A DNA stretch of 8,276 nucleotides from Desulfobacterales bacterium. GTDB lineage: Bacteria; Desulfobacterota; DSM-4660; Desulfatiglandales; JALVZP01. Positions 1 to 7,228 of this stretch are shown piece after piece. Location: NCBI GenBank assembly GCA_027064285.1, contig JAMOPX010000185.1, positions 1 through 8,276 on the forward strand, written 5' to 3'. How positions within the stretch are numbered: position 1 is the first letter of the stretch; each line of letters begins with the position of its first letter. A program made the translations under genes and the position numbers. The notes under the pieces are model-generated. The model had not been told where the DNA came from and ran no database searches. It saw only the letters and a list, made by a program, of their open reading frames with translations.

Positions 1-35
1 CTTATTTTTTCTAATATCCTCTTTTCTTTAGTCAT
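1..35 (-). CDS. dxs: Start of a gene, probably 1-deoxy-D-xylulose-5-phosphate synthase (partial, 5' end only)
   Basis: Only the first 11 codons are present (MTKEKRILEKI) and the gene runs off the left edge. The ATG at 33-35 overlaps the ispA stop as ATGA, and a GAGAGG ribosome binding site lies 5 bases upstream at 41-46, so a real start is well supported. The identity is inferred. In many bacteria dxs directly follows xseB-ispA, and DXS proteins commonly begin with a short lead followed by a hydrophobic residue-Leu-(Glu/Asp)-Lys-Ile segment like ILEKI here. DXS condenses pyruvate and glyceraldehyde 3-phosphate to make DXP, the first step of the MEP pathway that supplies the substrates of IspA. 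Eleven residues cannot exclude another gene. Confidence 0.6.
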   Translation of the reverse strand, partial: MTKEKRILEKI

Positions 36-916
36 TTCTTCCTCTCAATTATATATTTTGCTATTTCCCTTAAAGGATCAGCTTTTGAATCAAATATATT
101 AAGAAAGGAAATTGCTTTTTTTACGAGTTCTTCTTGAATCTGCTTTGACTTATCCAAACCCAAGATACTTGGATATGTGATCTTTTGTTTTTCTATATCA
201 CTTCCCACACTTTTTCCTAAGAGTTTTGGGTCTCCTATTACATTTAATATATCATCTGCTATTTGAAAGGCTAATCCTATATTAATACCATAGTTAGAAA
301 TAGCTTTGATCTCATGTTCTTTTGCACCTGCAAGTATGGCTCCGCTTGTCACAGAGGCTTTTATTAAGGCTCCTGTTTTATGGCAATGGATAAATTCTAA
401 GGTAGAAATATCCACATCCATGCCCTCTGATTCTATGTCAACTGCCTGCCCACCTACCATACCATTGCTACCTGCTGCTTCTGCAATAAGATTGATAACT
501 CTAATAAGTCTCTCCGGATTTTTGCACCCCTGTTTTGTCATTATATAAAAGGCATCTGTAAGAAGCCCGTCTCCTGCAAGAAGGGCCATTGCTTCCCCAA
601 ATACCTTGTGATTTGTAGGTAAACCCCTTCTCATGTCATCATCATCCATAGCAGGCAGGTCATCATGAATAAGAGAGTAGGTGTGAATAAACTCCAAGGC
701 ACATGCTACAGAAAGTACATCTTCACTGCTACCACCTACTGCCTCTGCACCAGCAATGCATAGTATAGGTCTCAGCCTTTTGCCCCCTGCAAAGAGACTG
801 TATTTCATTGATTCTTTTAATCTTTTTAGTAATTCTTCCTTAGATTCTAAAAAATGTTTTTTTAATGCTTTATCTATAAGCTCTCTTTTTTGTTCCAAAT
901 AAGCCTTTATATCCAT
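32..916 (-). CDS. ispA: Polyprenyl diphosphate synthase, farnesyl/geranyl type
   Basis: Cytosolic trans-prenyltransferase of 294 residues (E. coli IspA has 299). It condenses IPP with DMAPP/GPP to give farnesyl, possibly geranylgeranyl, diphosphate for quinones and the undecaprenyl carrier. Visible motifs: GGKRLRP (44-50, substrate phosphate binding); the first aspartate-rich motif DDLPAMD (85-91), with the two-residue insertion typical of bacterial type enzymes; HKTG (179-182); the second aspartate-rich motif at 221-225, which reads DDILN rather than DDxxD; and GKSVGSD (234-240) followed by a Lys-rich stretch. The ATG at 914-916 lies 5 bases after the xseB stop. Chain length cannot be settled by eye. 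The gene overlaps the downstream probable dxs by 4 bases, a pairing that fits shared control of isoprenoid synthesis. Confidence 0.93.
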   Translation of the reverse strand: MDIKAYLEQKRELIDKALKKHFLESKEELLKRLKESMKYSLFAGGKRLRPILCIAGAEAVGGSSEDVLSVACALEFIHTYSLIHDDLPAMDDDDMRRGLPTNHKVFGEAMALLAGDGLLTDAFYIMTKQGCKNPERLIRVINLIAEAAGSNGMVGGQAVDIESEGMDVDISTLEFIHCHKTGALIKASVTSGAILAGAKEHEIKAISNYGINIGLAFQIADDILNVIGDPKLLGKSVGSDIEKQKITYPSILGLDKSKQIQEELVKKAISFLNIFDSKADPLREIAKYIIERKK

Positions 917-921
917 AACTG

Positions 922-1164
922 CTACTCGATCTCATCTTCTTTTTCAGAAAAAGGCATCTGCACATATTCACCATTGCTTTCCTGTACAAGAATGCTTACT
1001 TTTCTTTCTGCTTCTTCTAACTTGGAAGAGCAAAATTTTACAAGTTTCATTCCCTCTTCAAACACTTTTAAAGACTCTTCTAAAGGAAGATTTCCATTTT
1101 CAAGCATTTGAACTATTTGTTCAAGTCTTTTCATAGCTGATTCAAAATCTTTTTCTTCATTCAT
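922..1164 (-). CDS. xseB: Exodeoxyribonuclease VII small subunit
   Basis: Small subunit (80 residues, the same length as E. coli XseB) of exonuclease VII, a cytosolic nuclease that degrades single-stranded DNA from both ends to oligonucleotides. The sequence is a typical helical hairpin: FESAMKRLEQIVQMLENG (7-24), then LPLEESLKVFEEGMKLVKFC (26-45), and a charged C-terminal helix. Several such subunits bind each XseA and control its activity. The ATG at 1162-1164 overlaps the xseA stop by 8 bases, and a GGAG ribosome binding site 7 bases upstream lies inside xseA. The two subunits are therefore very probably made by coupled translation. Confidence 0.95.
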   Translation of the reverse strand: MNEEKDFESAMKRLEQIVQMLENGNLPLEESLKVFEEGMKLVKFCSSKLEEAERKVSILVQESNGEYVQMPFSEKEDEIE

Positions 1165-2524
1165 CTCTTTTCTCCAGAGCTAAGACTTCACTAATCAAGT
1201 TTCCTTTGGCAAGTAAGACCTTGATCTTTTCTCCTTCTTTTACATCACATGGATCAGTAATGACTTTATTATCATGAAAGCGCAAAGTGATGCTGTATCC
1301 TCTTTTTAGTACTGAAAGAGGGCTCAAATCTTCAAGCCTATTTTTTAGGCGCTTTGCATAAAGTATATTTTCACGTAGCTTTTGAAGAATTATAGATATA
1401 AGCCTTTTTTTATAAAAACTCAATTCTCTTTTTGTATTTTCTATCTTATTTTTTGGAGAGCATATATATAAGGATTTCTTCAAAGAAAGAAGTTTTTCTT
1501 TCTTTTTTTCTATATGGGTACAAATTGCCCTTTCGCATCTTAAAGCCAGTTCGTCCACTCTAAGAAGTCTTTCTTGAAGCATCTTAGTAGGATCTTTTAG
1601 AGCTCCTTTGAGATGATTCAATTCTAAGAGCTTTTGGGTGATTTTGTTTCTGATTATTGAAACAAGTCTGTCTTTTATTTCAAAGATTCGCTTCAGCAGA
1701 AGCTCTTTTTCCTTTACTAATATCTCTGCTGCTGCTGAAGGGGTTGGAGCCCTCAGATCTGCAGCAAAATCAGAGATGGTCCAGTCTATTTCATGCCCAA
1801 CAGCAGATACTATAGGAATCTTGGACCTTCTTATGGCAAAAGCAAGCTCTTCTTTATTAAATGCCCATAAGTCCTCTATAGAACCACCCCCTCTGGTTAG
1901 CACTATTATGTCTACATCTAAGCGCCTATTTACAAGTTCTATCGCATTTATTATCTCTTCTGTTGCGCCTTCTCCCTGTACTCTAACAGGAACTATTATT
2001 ATTTCTAAATTGGCAAATCTTCTTTTTATCACTTTTAAAAAATCTCTTATAGCTGCACCAGTAGGAGATGTAATAACTGCTACTCTTTGTGGAAGAAATG
2101 GGATCGGTTTTTTTATAGACTCATCAAAAAGGCCTTGAGCTGCCAGTTTTCTTTTAAGCTGTTCAAATGACAAGGCAAGTGCTCCAATACCAAGAGGTTC
2201 TATATACTCTATGATTAGTTGGTATTCTCCTCTTGGTGCATATATTCCGATCCTGCCCTTTGCTATCACCTTAAGCCCATCTTTTGGAACAAAAGAAAGG
2301 CTCCTGTTCTGACCTCTAAACATAACCGCTTTTATCTGGGCATGTTCATCCTTAAGGCTCATGTAATAATGGCCAGATATAGGGCACCTGAAGTTAGATA
2401 TTTCTCCTTCTATCCATACACAGGTAAATCTTCCTTCTATAAGCTGTTGTATCTGTTGGGTTAGCTCATTAACTGAATATATTTTTACTGCTTCTTGTGT
2501 GTCTGTAGTGGTTGCAATACTCAT
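1157..2524 (-). CDS. xseA: Exodeoxyribonuclease VII large subunit
   Basis: Catalytic subunit of exonuclease VII, 455 residues (E. coli 456). An N-terminal OB fold binds single-stranded DNA (about 15-110, with VWIEGEISNF at 36-45 and GHYYMSLKD at 51-59). The catalytic core follows, with VAVITSPTGAAIRDFL (148-163), the glycine motif LTRGGGSIEDLWAFN (209-223), and SAVGHEID...DLRAPTPSAAAE (240-267). A long charged coiled-coil region (about 268-400) then serves XseB docking, ending with a conserved SVLKRGYSI tail. The open frame extends 20 codons further upstream into nth. The ATG at 2522-2524 is preferred because it has AAGG 6 bases upstream, gives the usual family length and clears the nth stop by 10 bases. 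Its place beside nth and recR makes this a repair cluster. Confidence 0.95.
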   Translation of the reverse strand: MSIATTTDTQEAVKIYSVNELTQQIQQLIEGRFTCVWIEGEISNFRCPISGHYYMSLKDEHAQIKAVMFRGQNRSLSFVPKDGLKVIAKGRIGIYAPRGEYQLIIEYIEPLGIGALALSFEQLKRKLAAQGLFDESIKKPIPFLPQRVAVITSPTGAAIRDFLKVIKRRFANLEIIIVPVRVQGEGATEEIINAIELVNRRLDVDIIVLTRGGGSIEDLWAFNKEELAFAIRRSKIPIVSAVGHEIDWTISDFAADLRAPTPSAAAEILVKEKELLLKRIFEIKDRLVSIIRNKITQKLLELNHLKGALKDPTKMLQERLLRVDELALRCERAICTHIEKKKEKLLSLKKSLYICSPKNKIENTKRELSFYKKRLISIILQKLRENILYAKRLKNRLEDLSPLSVLKRGYSITLRFHDNKVITDPCDVKEGEKIKVLLAKGNLISEVLALEKRDE

Positions 2525-2530
2525 TTTAAT

Positions 2531-2534
2531 CCTT
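2531..2534 (-). promoter_or_regulatory. Ribosome binding site that fixes the xseA start
   Basis: AAGG on the minus strand, directly after the nth stop codon (2535-2537) and 6 bases before the ATG at 2522-2524. It supports the internal start over the longer open frame beginning at 2584, whose extra residues look unlike an XseA N-terminus. Confidence 0.6.
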
Positions 2535-3182
2535 TTAATCTTTTTTTGCAGAAGGACACAAGTTTGAGATGGGGCATTTGTCATGCAGAGGTTTTCTTGC
2601 CTTACATATCTCTCTTCCGTGATAGATCAGAACATCAGAAAACCTTCTCCATTTTTCTTTTGGAATAAGCTGTTCAAGTTCCTTTTCTATTTTTTCTGGA
2701 TCATTGCTATCACTAAATCCAAGCCTTTTTGCAAGCCGTTTTACATGCGTATCTACAACAATCCCCGGCACATCAAATACTGCTCCCAATACCACATTTG
2801 CTGTTTTTCTTCCTACACCAGGCAATCTTAAAAGCTCATCCATTTCAGAAGGAACTTTTCCCTTATAATCATTTATCAATATCTCACAGCACTCTCTTAT
2901 TCTCTTTGCCTTGACTTTATAAAATCCAGTGGGTCTAATGTCCTGTTCCAGCTCCTCTAATGGTACAGAAAGATAATCCTCTAATCTTTTATATTTTTTA
3001 AACAGTTCTTTTGTAACCTCATTTACTTTTTTATCAGTGCATTGGGCAGAAAGTATAGTTGCTATTAATAGCTCAAAAGGAGTTCTGTGTTTAAGAGCGG
3101 TTTTTTCTTTTGGATATATGGAATCCAAGATTTTTAAGATTTTTTGAGCCCTTTTTCTTTTTTCTTCCAAAGATTCTGTCAC
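2535..3182 (-). CDS. nth: Endonuclease III, with an altered iron-sulfur cluster motif
   Basis: DNA glycosylase/AP lyase of base excision repair that removes oxidised pyrimidines and cuts the abasic strand. It has 215 residues (E. coli 211). Visible: TILSAQCTD (42-50) of the six-helix barrel; the helix-hairpin-helix LPGVGRKTANVV (120-131) with catalytic Lys126; and VDTHVKRLAKRLG (143-155) with catalytic Asp144. The C-terminal cluster loop, C-x6-C-x2-C-x5-C in E. coli, here reads Cys193-x6-His200-x2-Cys203-x5-Cys209, so the second ligand is histidine. The start is GTG at 3180-3182, with AGGAG 8 bases upstream and one base after the glcD stop. The fold and catalytic residues leave little doubt about function. 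Whether a cluster is bound is open. Confidence 0.94.
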   Translation of the reverse strand: MTESLEEKRKRAQKILKILDSIYPKEKTALKHRTPFELLIATILSAQCTDKKVNEVTKELFKKYKRLEDYLSVPLEELEQDIRPTGFYKVKAKRIRECCEILINDYKGKVPSEMDELLRLPGVGRKTANVVLGAVFDVPGIVVDTHVKRLAKRLGFSDSNDPEKIEKELEQLIPKEKWRRFSDVLIYHGREICKARKPLHDKCPISNLCPSAKKD

Positions 3183-3183
3183 T

Positions 3184-4560
3184 CTATATGCTCCTGCAGA
3201 AGATTTTTCCAGGATTTAATATGTTATTTGGATCAAATGCCTTTTTTATCCTCTTCATGAGCTGAATTCCATGAGCTGGAATCTCTATATCCAAATAAGG
3301 AGCCTTAGTGATTCCTATGCCATGCTCTCCAGATATAGTGCCCTCCAGTTCTACCGCTTTTCTCAAAACCTTAGAGACAAGCTCTTTTGCCTTGTCTGAT
3401 TCCTCTTTCTTGGTTTTGTCAAACATTATGTTTACATGCAGATTTCCGTCTCCTGCATGTCCAAAAACAGGTATAGGGATATTATACTGTTTTTCAAGCC
3501 ATTTTATATAGGATACCATCTCTGGGATATTGCTTATTGGTACAGCAATGTCTTCACTCACTTTATTTGGTTTAAGTTTATACATGGATGGAGAGAGATT
3601 ATTTCTTATATCCCATATCTTCTGCTCTTCCTCGCCTTCTGGAATATATATTTTGGCCCTGCTTTCTGTCTTACATATCTTTTCTATGTTTTCCATATCC
3701 TCTATTACAGAGCTTTTTTTCCCATCCAGTTCAATAATGAGCATGGATTTGGTAGATGCTGGTATATACAAATCTTCCTTTATGCAGTCAAGACAAAGCT
3801 CATCCATAAATTCCAATATAGTCGGTATAATCTTGGCATGCAGAATTTTTATAACTGTTTTAATAGAAGAATCTATATCTTCAAAAAATAAGACTATAGT
3901 TTTTTTGAACTCAGGTGCAGGAATGAGTTTAAGTATTATCTCTGTAATTACTGCTAATGTGCCTTCAGAGCCAACTATAAGCCTTGTTAGGTCATATCCG
4001 ACCACACCCTTCACGGTCTTTGTGCCAGTGTTAAGTATTTCTCCTGTAGGAAGCACAATCTTGAGTCCCATTACATAATCTCTTGTTACACCATACTTTA
4101 CTGCTCTAAGGCCACCTGCACACTCAGCTACATTTCCTCCTATGGTGGAAAGATGAGCACTTGCCGGATATGGAGGATAAAAAAGCCCATATTTTTTTAC
4201 TTCCTTTTGCAGCTTTTCTGTTATTACTCCGGGCTGCACCTTACAGAGCATATTCTCTTTATCTATGTAAAGGATTCTATCCATTTTGTTCATTCCCAAT
4301 ACAATCCCACCTTTTACTGCCAATGCACCACCGCTCATCCCTGTGCCTGCGCCTCTGGGAATAACCGGGATCTTTTCTTTATTAGCAAGTGCTAAAATCT
4401 TAGATACCTTTTCTGTGCTTTTGGGAAAGACTATTACATCTGGATAAAACACAAGTTTAGTACCATCAGTTGAAAAGTCTTTTATCTGAGCAGGAGAGGA
4501 TAATATATTGGTTTTTCCTACAATTCTGCTGAGTTCTTCTATTATATGCTTAGATATCAT
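3184..4560 (-). CDS. FAD-linked 2-hydroxyacid oxidoreductase, GlcD/D-lactate dehydrogenase family
   Basis: 458-residue flavoprotein of the VAO/PCMH fold that oxidises an alpha-hydroxyacid such as glycolate or D-lactate. The FAD-binding half includes PVIPRGAGTGMSGGA (65-79), VQPGV (108-112), the STIGGNVAECAGGLRAVKYG stretch (138-157), and VGYDLTRLIVGSEGTLAVIT (187-206). The C-terminal half has FGHAGDGNLHVNIMF (366-380) and EHGIGITKAPYL (412-423), supplying the histidines (368, 375, 413) and Glu412 expected of the substrate and metal site. It ends with the usual FDPNNILNPGKIF. There is no attached Fe-S domain and no glcF-like partner in the window, so the electron acceptor is unknown. The ATG overlaps the recR stop as ATGA, with no strong ribosome binding site, which suggests coupling. 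The exact substrate cannot be read from sequence. Confidence 0.9.
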   Translation of the reverse strand: MISKHIIEELSRIVGKTNILSSPAQIKDFSTDGTKLVFYPDVIVFPKSTEKVSKILALANKEKIPVIPRGAGTGMSGGALAVKGGIVLGMNKMDRILYIDKENMLCKVQPGVITEKLQKEVKKYGLFYPPYPASAHLSTIGGNVAECAGGLRAVKYGVTRDYVMGLKIVLPTGEILNTGTKTVKGVVGYDLTRLIVGSEGTLAVITEIILKLIPAPEFKKTIVLFFEDIDSSIKTVIKILHAKIIPTILEFMDELCLDCIKEDLYIPASTKSMLIIELDGKKSSVIEDMENIEKICKTESRAKIYIPEGEEEQKIWDIRNNLSPSMYKLKPNKVSEDIAVPISNIPEMVSYIKWLEKQYNIPIPVFGHAGDGNLHVNIMFDKTKKEESDKAKELVSKVLRKAVELEGTISGEHGIGITKAPYLDIEIPAHGIQLMKRIKKAFDPNNILNPGKIFCRSI

Positions 4561-5162
4561 ACGCTTATCGAAGAACGATTCTGTAGTGCTTTTTCTAATG
4601 TCATTCTATCTGCATATTTGAGATCCCCACCAAAAGGAATACCAGAGGCTATTCTTGTAATATTTAGAGCAGGTCTTCTCTTTCTCAAAAGTTTTGCTAT
4701 GTAAAAGGCTGTTGCTTCGCCCTGAGTAGTGGGGTTTGTAGCAATAAGCACTTCTTTTATATCTTCCTTTTCTATTCTTTCTAAAAGTTCGTTTATTCTT
4801 ATATCCTCAGGCCCTATCCCATTCAAAGGGGAGAGGACCCCATGTAATATATGATATCTACCTTTAAATGCCTTGGATTCTTCTATTGCTGCTTGATCTG
4901 CAGGCCCTTCTACAACACAGATCACACTTGTATCTCTATAGGGATCTGAGCATATATCACATATTTCCTTTTCAGAGATATTAAAGCATATCTTGCACAA
5001 TCTTACCTTTTCTTTTACTTCTAATAGGTTTAAGGCCAGTTTTTCTGCCAATTCTCTGTTGTCTTTTATAAGATACATGGCCAGTCTTGTGGCAGATTTT
5101 TGGCCTATTCCCGGAAGCATAGAGAGATTTTTTATTAACCGGTTTAAGGATTCAGGATACAT
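4557..5162 (-). CDS. recR: Recombination mediator protein RecR
   Basis: 201 residues, matching the family's usual length (E. coli 201). With RecO (and RecF) it loads RecA on gapped single-stranded DNA. Domains in order: helix-hairpin-helix with LPGIGQKSA (16-24); a four-cysteine zinc site at Cys56, Cys59, Cys68 and Cys71; a Toprim domain from about residue 79 (VVEGPADQAAIE, then LIATNPTTQGEATAFYIAKL); and a C-terminal Walker-B-like tail (GGDLKYADRMTLEKAL). The ATG at 5160-5162 shares one base with the ebfC stop (TGATG). A TTG one codon earlier is also open but is less likely. It lacks a clear ribosome binding site, so translation probably depends on ebfC. The dnaX-ebfC-recR order is widely conserved in bacteria. 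Confidence 0.96.
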   Translation of the reverse strand: MYPESLNRLIKNLSMLPGIGQKSATRLAMYLIKDNRELAEKLALNLLEVKEKVRLCKICFNISEKEICDICSDPYRDTSVICVVEGPADQAAIEESKAFKGRYHILHGVLSPLNGIGPEDIRINELLERIEKEDIKEVLIATNPTTQGEATAFYIAKLLRKRRPALNITRIASGIPFGGDLKYADRMTLEKALQNRSSISV

Positions 5163-5500
5163 CAAAATAGCCCGTTTAGCTTAGGTAATCCAGGAATATT
5201 TAAGCCTTTTGTAATCTTTTGCATTTCTTCGCTTATCATCTCTTTTGCCTTTGCTAAACCCTCATTTACTGCAGCAACAATAAGATCCTGTAGCATCTCT
5301 TTATCCTCAGGATCAATTACTTCTGGCTCAATGTGAATAGATACAAGTTCTTGTTTTCCATTTACCACAACCTTTACCATTCCTCCACCTGCTGAGGCCT
5401 CAACTGTTTTTGTCTCAAGCTCTGCTTGCATCTTTTCCATCTGTGACTGAAGTTTTTGAGCCTGTTTTAATAAGTTACCCATATTAGGAAATCCTTTCAT
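5162..5500 (-). CDS. ebfC: YbaB/EbfC family nucleoid-associated DNA-binding protein
   Basis: Small dimeric protein (112 residues; E. coli YbaB 109) that binds DNA as a 'tweezer' fold and coats the nucleoid. It has a long N-terminal helix with heptad-like character (MGNLLKQAQKLQSQMEKMQ, 7-25), a Gly-rich turn ASAGGGMVKVVVNGK (35-49), the strand SIHIEPEVID, and a C-terminal helix. The ATG at 5498-5500 has an excellent AGGAGG ribosome binding site 6 bases upstream (5507-5512). It lies within the end of dnaX, overlapping it by 17 bases. The strong site suggests higher output than DnaX, as expected for an abundant nucleoid protein. Its exact cellular role is unsettled in the family as a whole. Confidence 0.95.
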   Translation of the reverse strand: MKGFPNMGNLLKQAQKLQSQMEKMQAELETKTVEASAGGGMVKVVVNGKQELVSIHIEPEVIDPEDKEMLQDLIVAAVNEGLAKAKEMISEEMQKITKGLNIPGLPKLNGLF

Positions 5501-7049
5501 GATCTTCCTCCTTTTTATGTTCTTCTACTATTTTGCCTTGAAATATATTTAACAACTCTTGTACTGGCTCTGAAATGTTTTTTGCCTTTTTTCTCTTTTG
5601 CTTGGAAATAACAAGCTTGGGCACAAGATCTTCTCCAAAATATTCCTTTATATAACTTCTAAGTGTTTCATAGGTTTCTTTCTCCTTAAAATAAGAAACT
5701 GAAAATCCTTCATTATTAGGTCTGATCTTTATTAGATTATTAGATATTTCTTCTAATAACCAGCCTTTCATCACATTAAACATAGGCCTGTTCTTTTTAG
5801 CTACAAACTCTAAGAATCCATCCCAATCTTTTTTTGTTTCTTGTTTTTCTTCTAATTCTATATGTCCTTTTTGTTTCTCTGTTTCCAGTACATCCTGTTT
5901 TTCAAGAACTTGGAGCCATCTTTTTTCAATTTGTTCCAGTCTCTTTATCAAATCGTCAAAACTGAATAACTCCTTTATACGACAAAGTCTTATAATAATC
6001 GCTTCTAAAAAAAGTCTCGGATTGTAAGTGAACATAAGCTCTTGCTCTTTGTTCAGTAAGAAGTCTAAGATAAACTGGATCTGTTCTACTCCTAAAAGAT
6101 TTGCTTGATTGTAAAAATTGTCTATTTCTTCTTTTACTGCATCTAATAAATCTGGATCTATAGTGCATATCATAAGGTTTCTGAAGTGTTCCATAAGCAT
6201 ACGGTAAAATACCTTTATATCATATCCATGGTTATATATCTTATCTATTATCTTGAGTGCTTCTTTAGAATTTCCCTGGATTATTGCCTGTGTAATGTCA
6301 AAAATAATAGAATTATCTAATATACCAAGTGCATCTATTACATCTTTTTCCTTTATATCCCTTCCTGCAAAAGAAATCACTTGATCTAAAAGACTTTCTG
6401 CATCTCTCATGCTTCCTTCAGCTTGTTTTGCAATCAGGGTTAAGGCAGATTCACTTATCTTTATATCTTCTACAGAAGTTATTTTTCTTAGGTACTCTAC
6501 CATAAGCGAGATCGGAATCCTCTTAAAGTCAAATCTCTGACATCTGGACAGAATGGTAAGCGGAACTTTATGAGGTTCTGTGGTAGCAAATATGAACTTT
6601 GCATGTTCTGGTGGTTCTTCTAAAGTCTTTAAAAGGGCGTTAAATGCCTCTTTTGTAAGCATATGTACTTCATCTATGATATAAATCCTATACTTACTGG
6701 AGGAGGGAAGATATTTTATGTTCTCTCGTAGCTCTCTTATTTCTTCTATTCTTCTGTTAGATGCACCATCTATCTCTTGGACATCTACAGATGTGCCTTC
6801 TGTGATCTGGACACAAGAAGTGCATTTATTACAAGGAGTGCCTGGCTGACCATACTCACAGTTTATTGCCTTTGCAAATATTCGAGCAACACTTGTTTTT
6901 CCCACTCCTCTTGGTCCACAAAACAAGTATGCCTGTGCAACCCTGTTCTCCTTTATGGCATTGATGAGAGTGCGTGTTATGTGTTCCTGTCCCACTACAT
7001 CCTGAAATACCTGAGGTCTCCATTTTCTTGCTAATACTTGATAAGGCAT
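5484..7049 (-). CDS. dnaX: DNA polymerase III subunit gamma/tau
   Basis: Clamp-loader ATPase of the replicative polymerase, 521 residues from the chosen ATG (E. coli tau 643). AAA+ features: Walker A GPRGVGKTS (45-53); the zinc module Cys64, Cys73, Cys76, Cys79; Walker B IIDEVHML (124-131); LLKTLEEPP (139-147); sensor 1/arginine-finger segment ATTEPHKVPLTILSRCQRF (155-173). Domain III and a charged, Lys/Glu-rich linker (about 365-410) follow, then a short C-terminal tau-like part. ATG at 7047-7049 is preferred over the TTG two codons upstream because AAGG then sits at the right distance and MPYQVLARKWRP is the family N-terminus. An in-frame A7 run at codons 405-407 could allow a short gamma form of about 417 residues. 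The gene follows two tRNA-Ser genes by 65 bases. Confidence 0.96.
   Translation of the reverse strand: MPYQVLARKWRPQVFQDVVGQEHITRTLINAIKENRVAQAYLFCGPRGVGKTSVARIFAKAINCEYGQPGTPCNKCTSCVQITEGTSVDVQEIDGASNRRIEEIRELRENIKYLPSSSKYRIYIIDEVHMLTKEAFNALLKTLEEPPEHAKFIFATTEPHKVPLTILSRCQRFDFKRIPISLMVEYLRKITSVEDIKISESALTLIAKQAEGSMRDAESLLDQVISFAGRDIKEKDVIDALGILDNSIIFDITQAIIQGNSKEALKIIDKIYNHGYDIKVFYRMLMEHFRNLMICTIDPDLLDAVKEEIDNFYNQANLLGVEQIQFILDFLLNKEQELMFTYNPRLFLEAIIIRLCRIKELFSFDDLIKRLEQIEKRWLQVLEKQDVLETEKQKGHIELEEKQETKKDWDGFLEFVAKKNRPMFNVMKGWLLEEISNNLIKIRPNNEGFSVSYFKEKETYETLRSYIKEYFGEDLVPKLVISKQKRKKAKNISEPVQELLNIFQGKIVEEHKKEEDHERIS
5797..5837 (-). promoter_or_regulatory. Candidate -1 frameshift or slippage site in dnaX (A AAA AAA)
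   Basis: A run of seven A (minus strand, 5829-5835) is read ACA AAA AAA GAT, exactly the in-frame A AAA AAA heptamer that permits -1 slippage. After slipping, the -1 frame reads ten codons (RLGWILRVCS) and stops at TAA 5797-5799. The other frame stops even sooner, at TAG 5810-5812. Either event would give a clamp-loader protein of domains I-III only, about 417 residues, close to the 431 of E. coli gamma. I see no Shine-Dalgarno-like enhancer at the expected distance upstream and no clear downstream stem. A runs are common in this AT-rich DNA, so this is a proposal. Confidence 0.35.
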
Positions 7050-7055
7050 ATTCAA

Positions 7056-7059
7056 CCTT
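7056..7059 (-). promoter_or_regulatory. Ribosome binding site that fixes the dnaX start
   Basis: AAGG on the minus strand. It touches the TTG at 7053-7055 directly, which rules that codon out as a sensible start, but is 6 bases from the ATG at 7047-7049. Confidence 0.6.
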
Positions 7060-7114
7060 TTTTAAATATACTACAAGGAAGGTATGAAAAAAGGAAGGGG
7101 AAAAATATAAAAAA

Positions 7115-7208
7115 TGGCGGAGAGAGAGGGATTCGAACCCTCGGTGCCGCTTTTGGCGGCACGCGCGATTTCCAGTCGCGCTCCTTCGGCCAGCTCGGAC
7201 ATCTCTCC
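7115..7208 (-). tRNA. tRNA-Ser, anticodon GGA
   Basis: 94-nt class II tRNA with encoded CCA. The acceptor GGAGAGA (7202-7208) pairs with TCTCTCC, followed by G73 and CCA at 7115-7117. The anticodon stem CGCGA/TCGCG encloses CT-GGA-AA, reading UCC and UCU. The long variable arm TGCCGC-CAAAA-GCGGCA has six pairs, as expected for serine tRNA. The T arm is GAGGG-TTCGAAT-CCCTC. A T-rich tract (7101-7114) follows the CCA. It is cotranscribed with the tRNA-Ser(CGA) 20 bases upstream and probably with tadA and dnaX, so RNase P and 3' processing would cut the operon transcript here. Confidence 0.97.
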
Positions 7209-7228
7209 ACTCTTTTTAACATACCCAA

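Noticed and set aside
2525..2584. Longer xseA starting at 2584
   Set aside because: It would overlap nth by 50 bases and add residues unlike any XseA N-terminus. The ATG at 2522-2524 has a proper ribosome binding site and gives the family length.
3436..4078. Long plus-strand open frames opposite the glcD-like gene
   Set aside because: They are antisense to a gene with clear family motifs and have biased composition typical of reverse-strand shadows.
5586..5592. Second slippery heptamer, A AAA AAG, near the 3' end of dnaX
   Set aside because: It is in the right frame, but a -1 shift there would end after about 24 further codons versus 34 in frame. It would not produce a gamma-like truncation. 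Probably chance in a Lys-rich tail.
5956..6168. 70-codon minus-strand open frame inside dnaX
   Set aside because: It is fully contained in the conserved dnaX frame, with low-complexity Arg/Ser content and no ribosome binding site. It is a shadow of dnaX.
7050..7114. SRP (4.5S/scr) RNA, dnaX promoter or terminator between the tRNAs and dnaX
   Set aside because: Only 65 bases are available and the conserved SRP loop sequence is absent. The possible -10 (TATATT) has no matching -35. The T-rich tract after the tRNA has no adjacent hairpin of its own.
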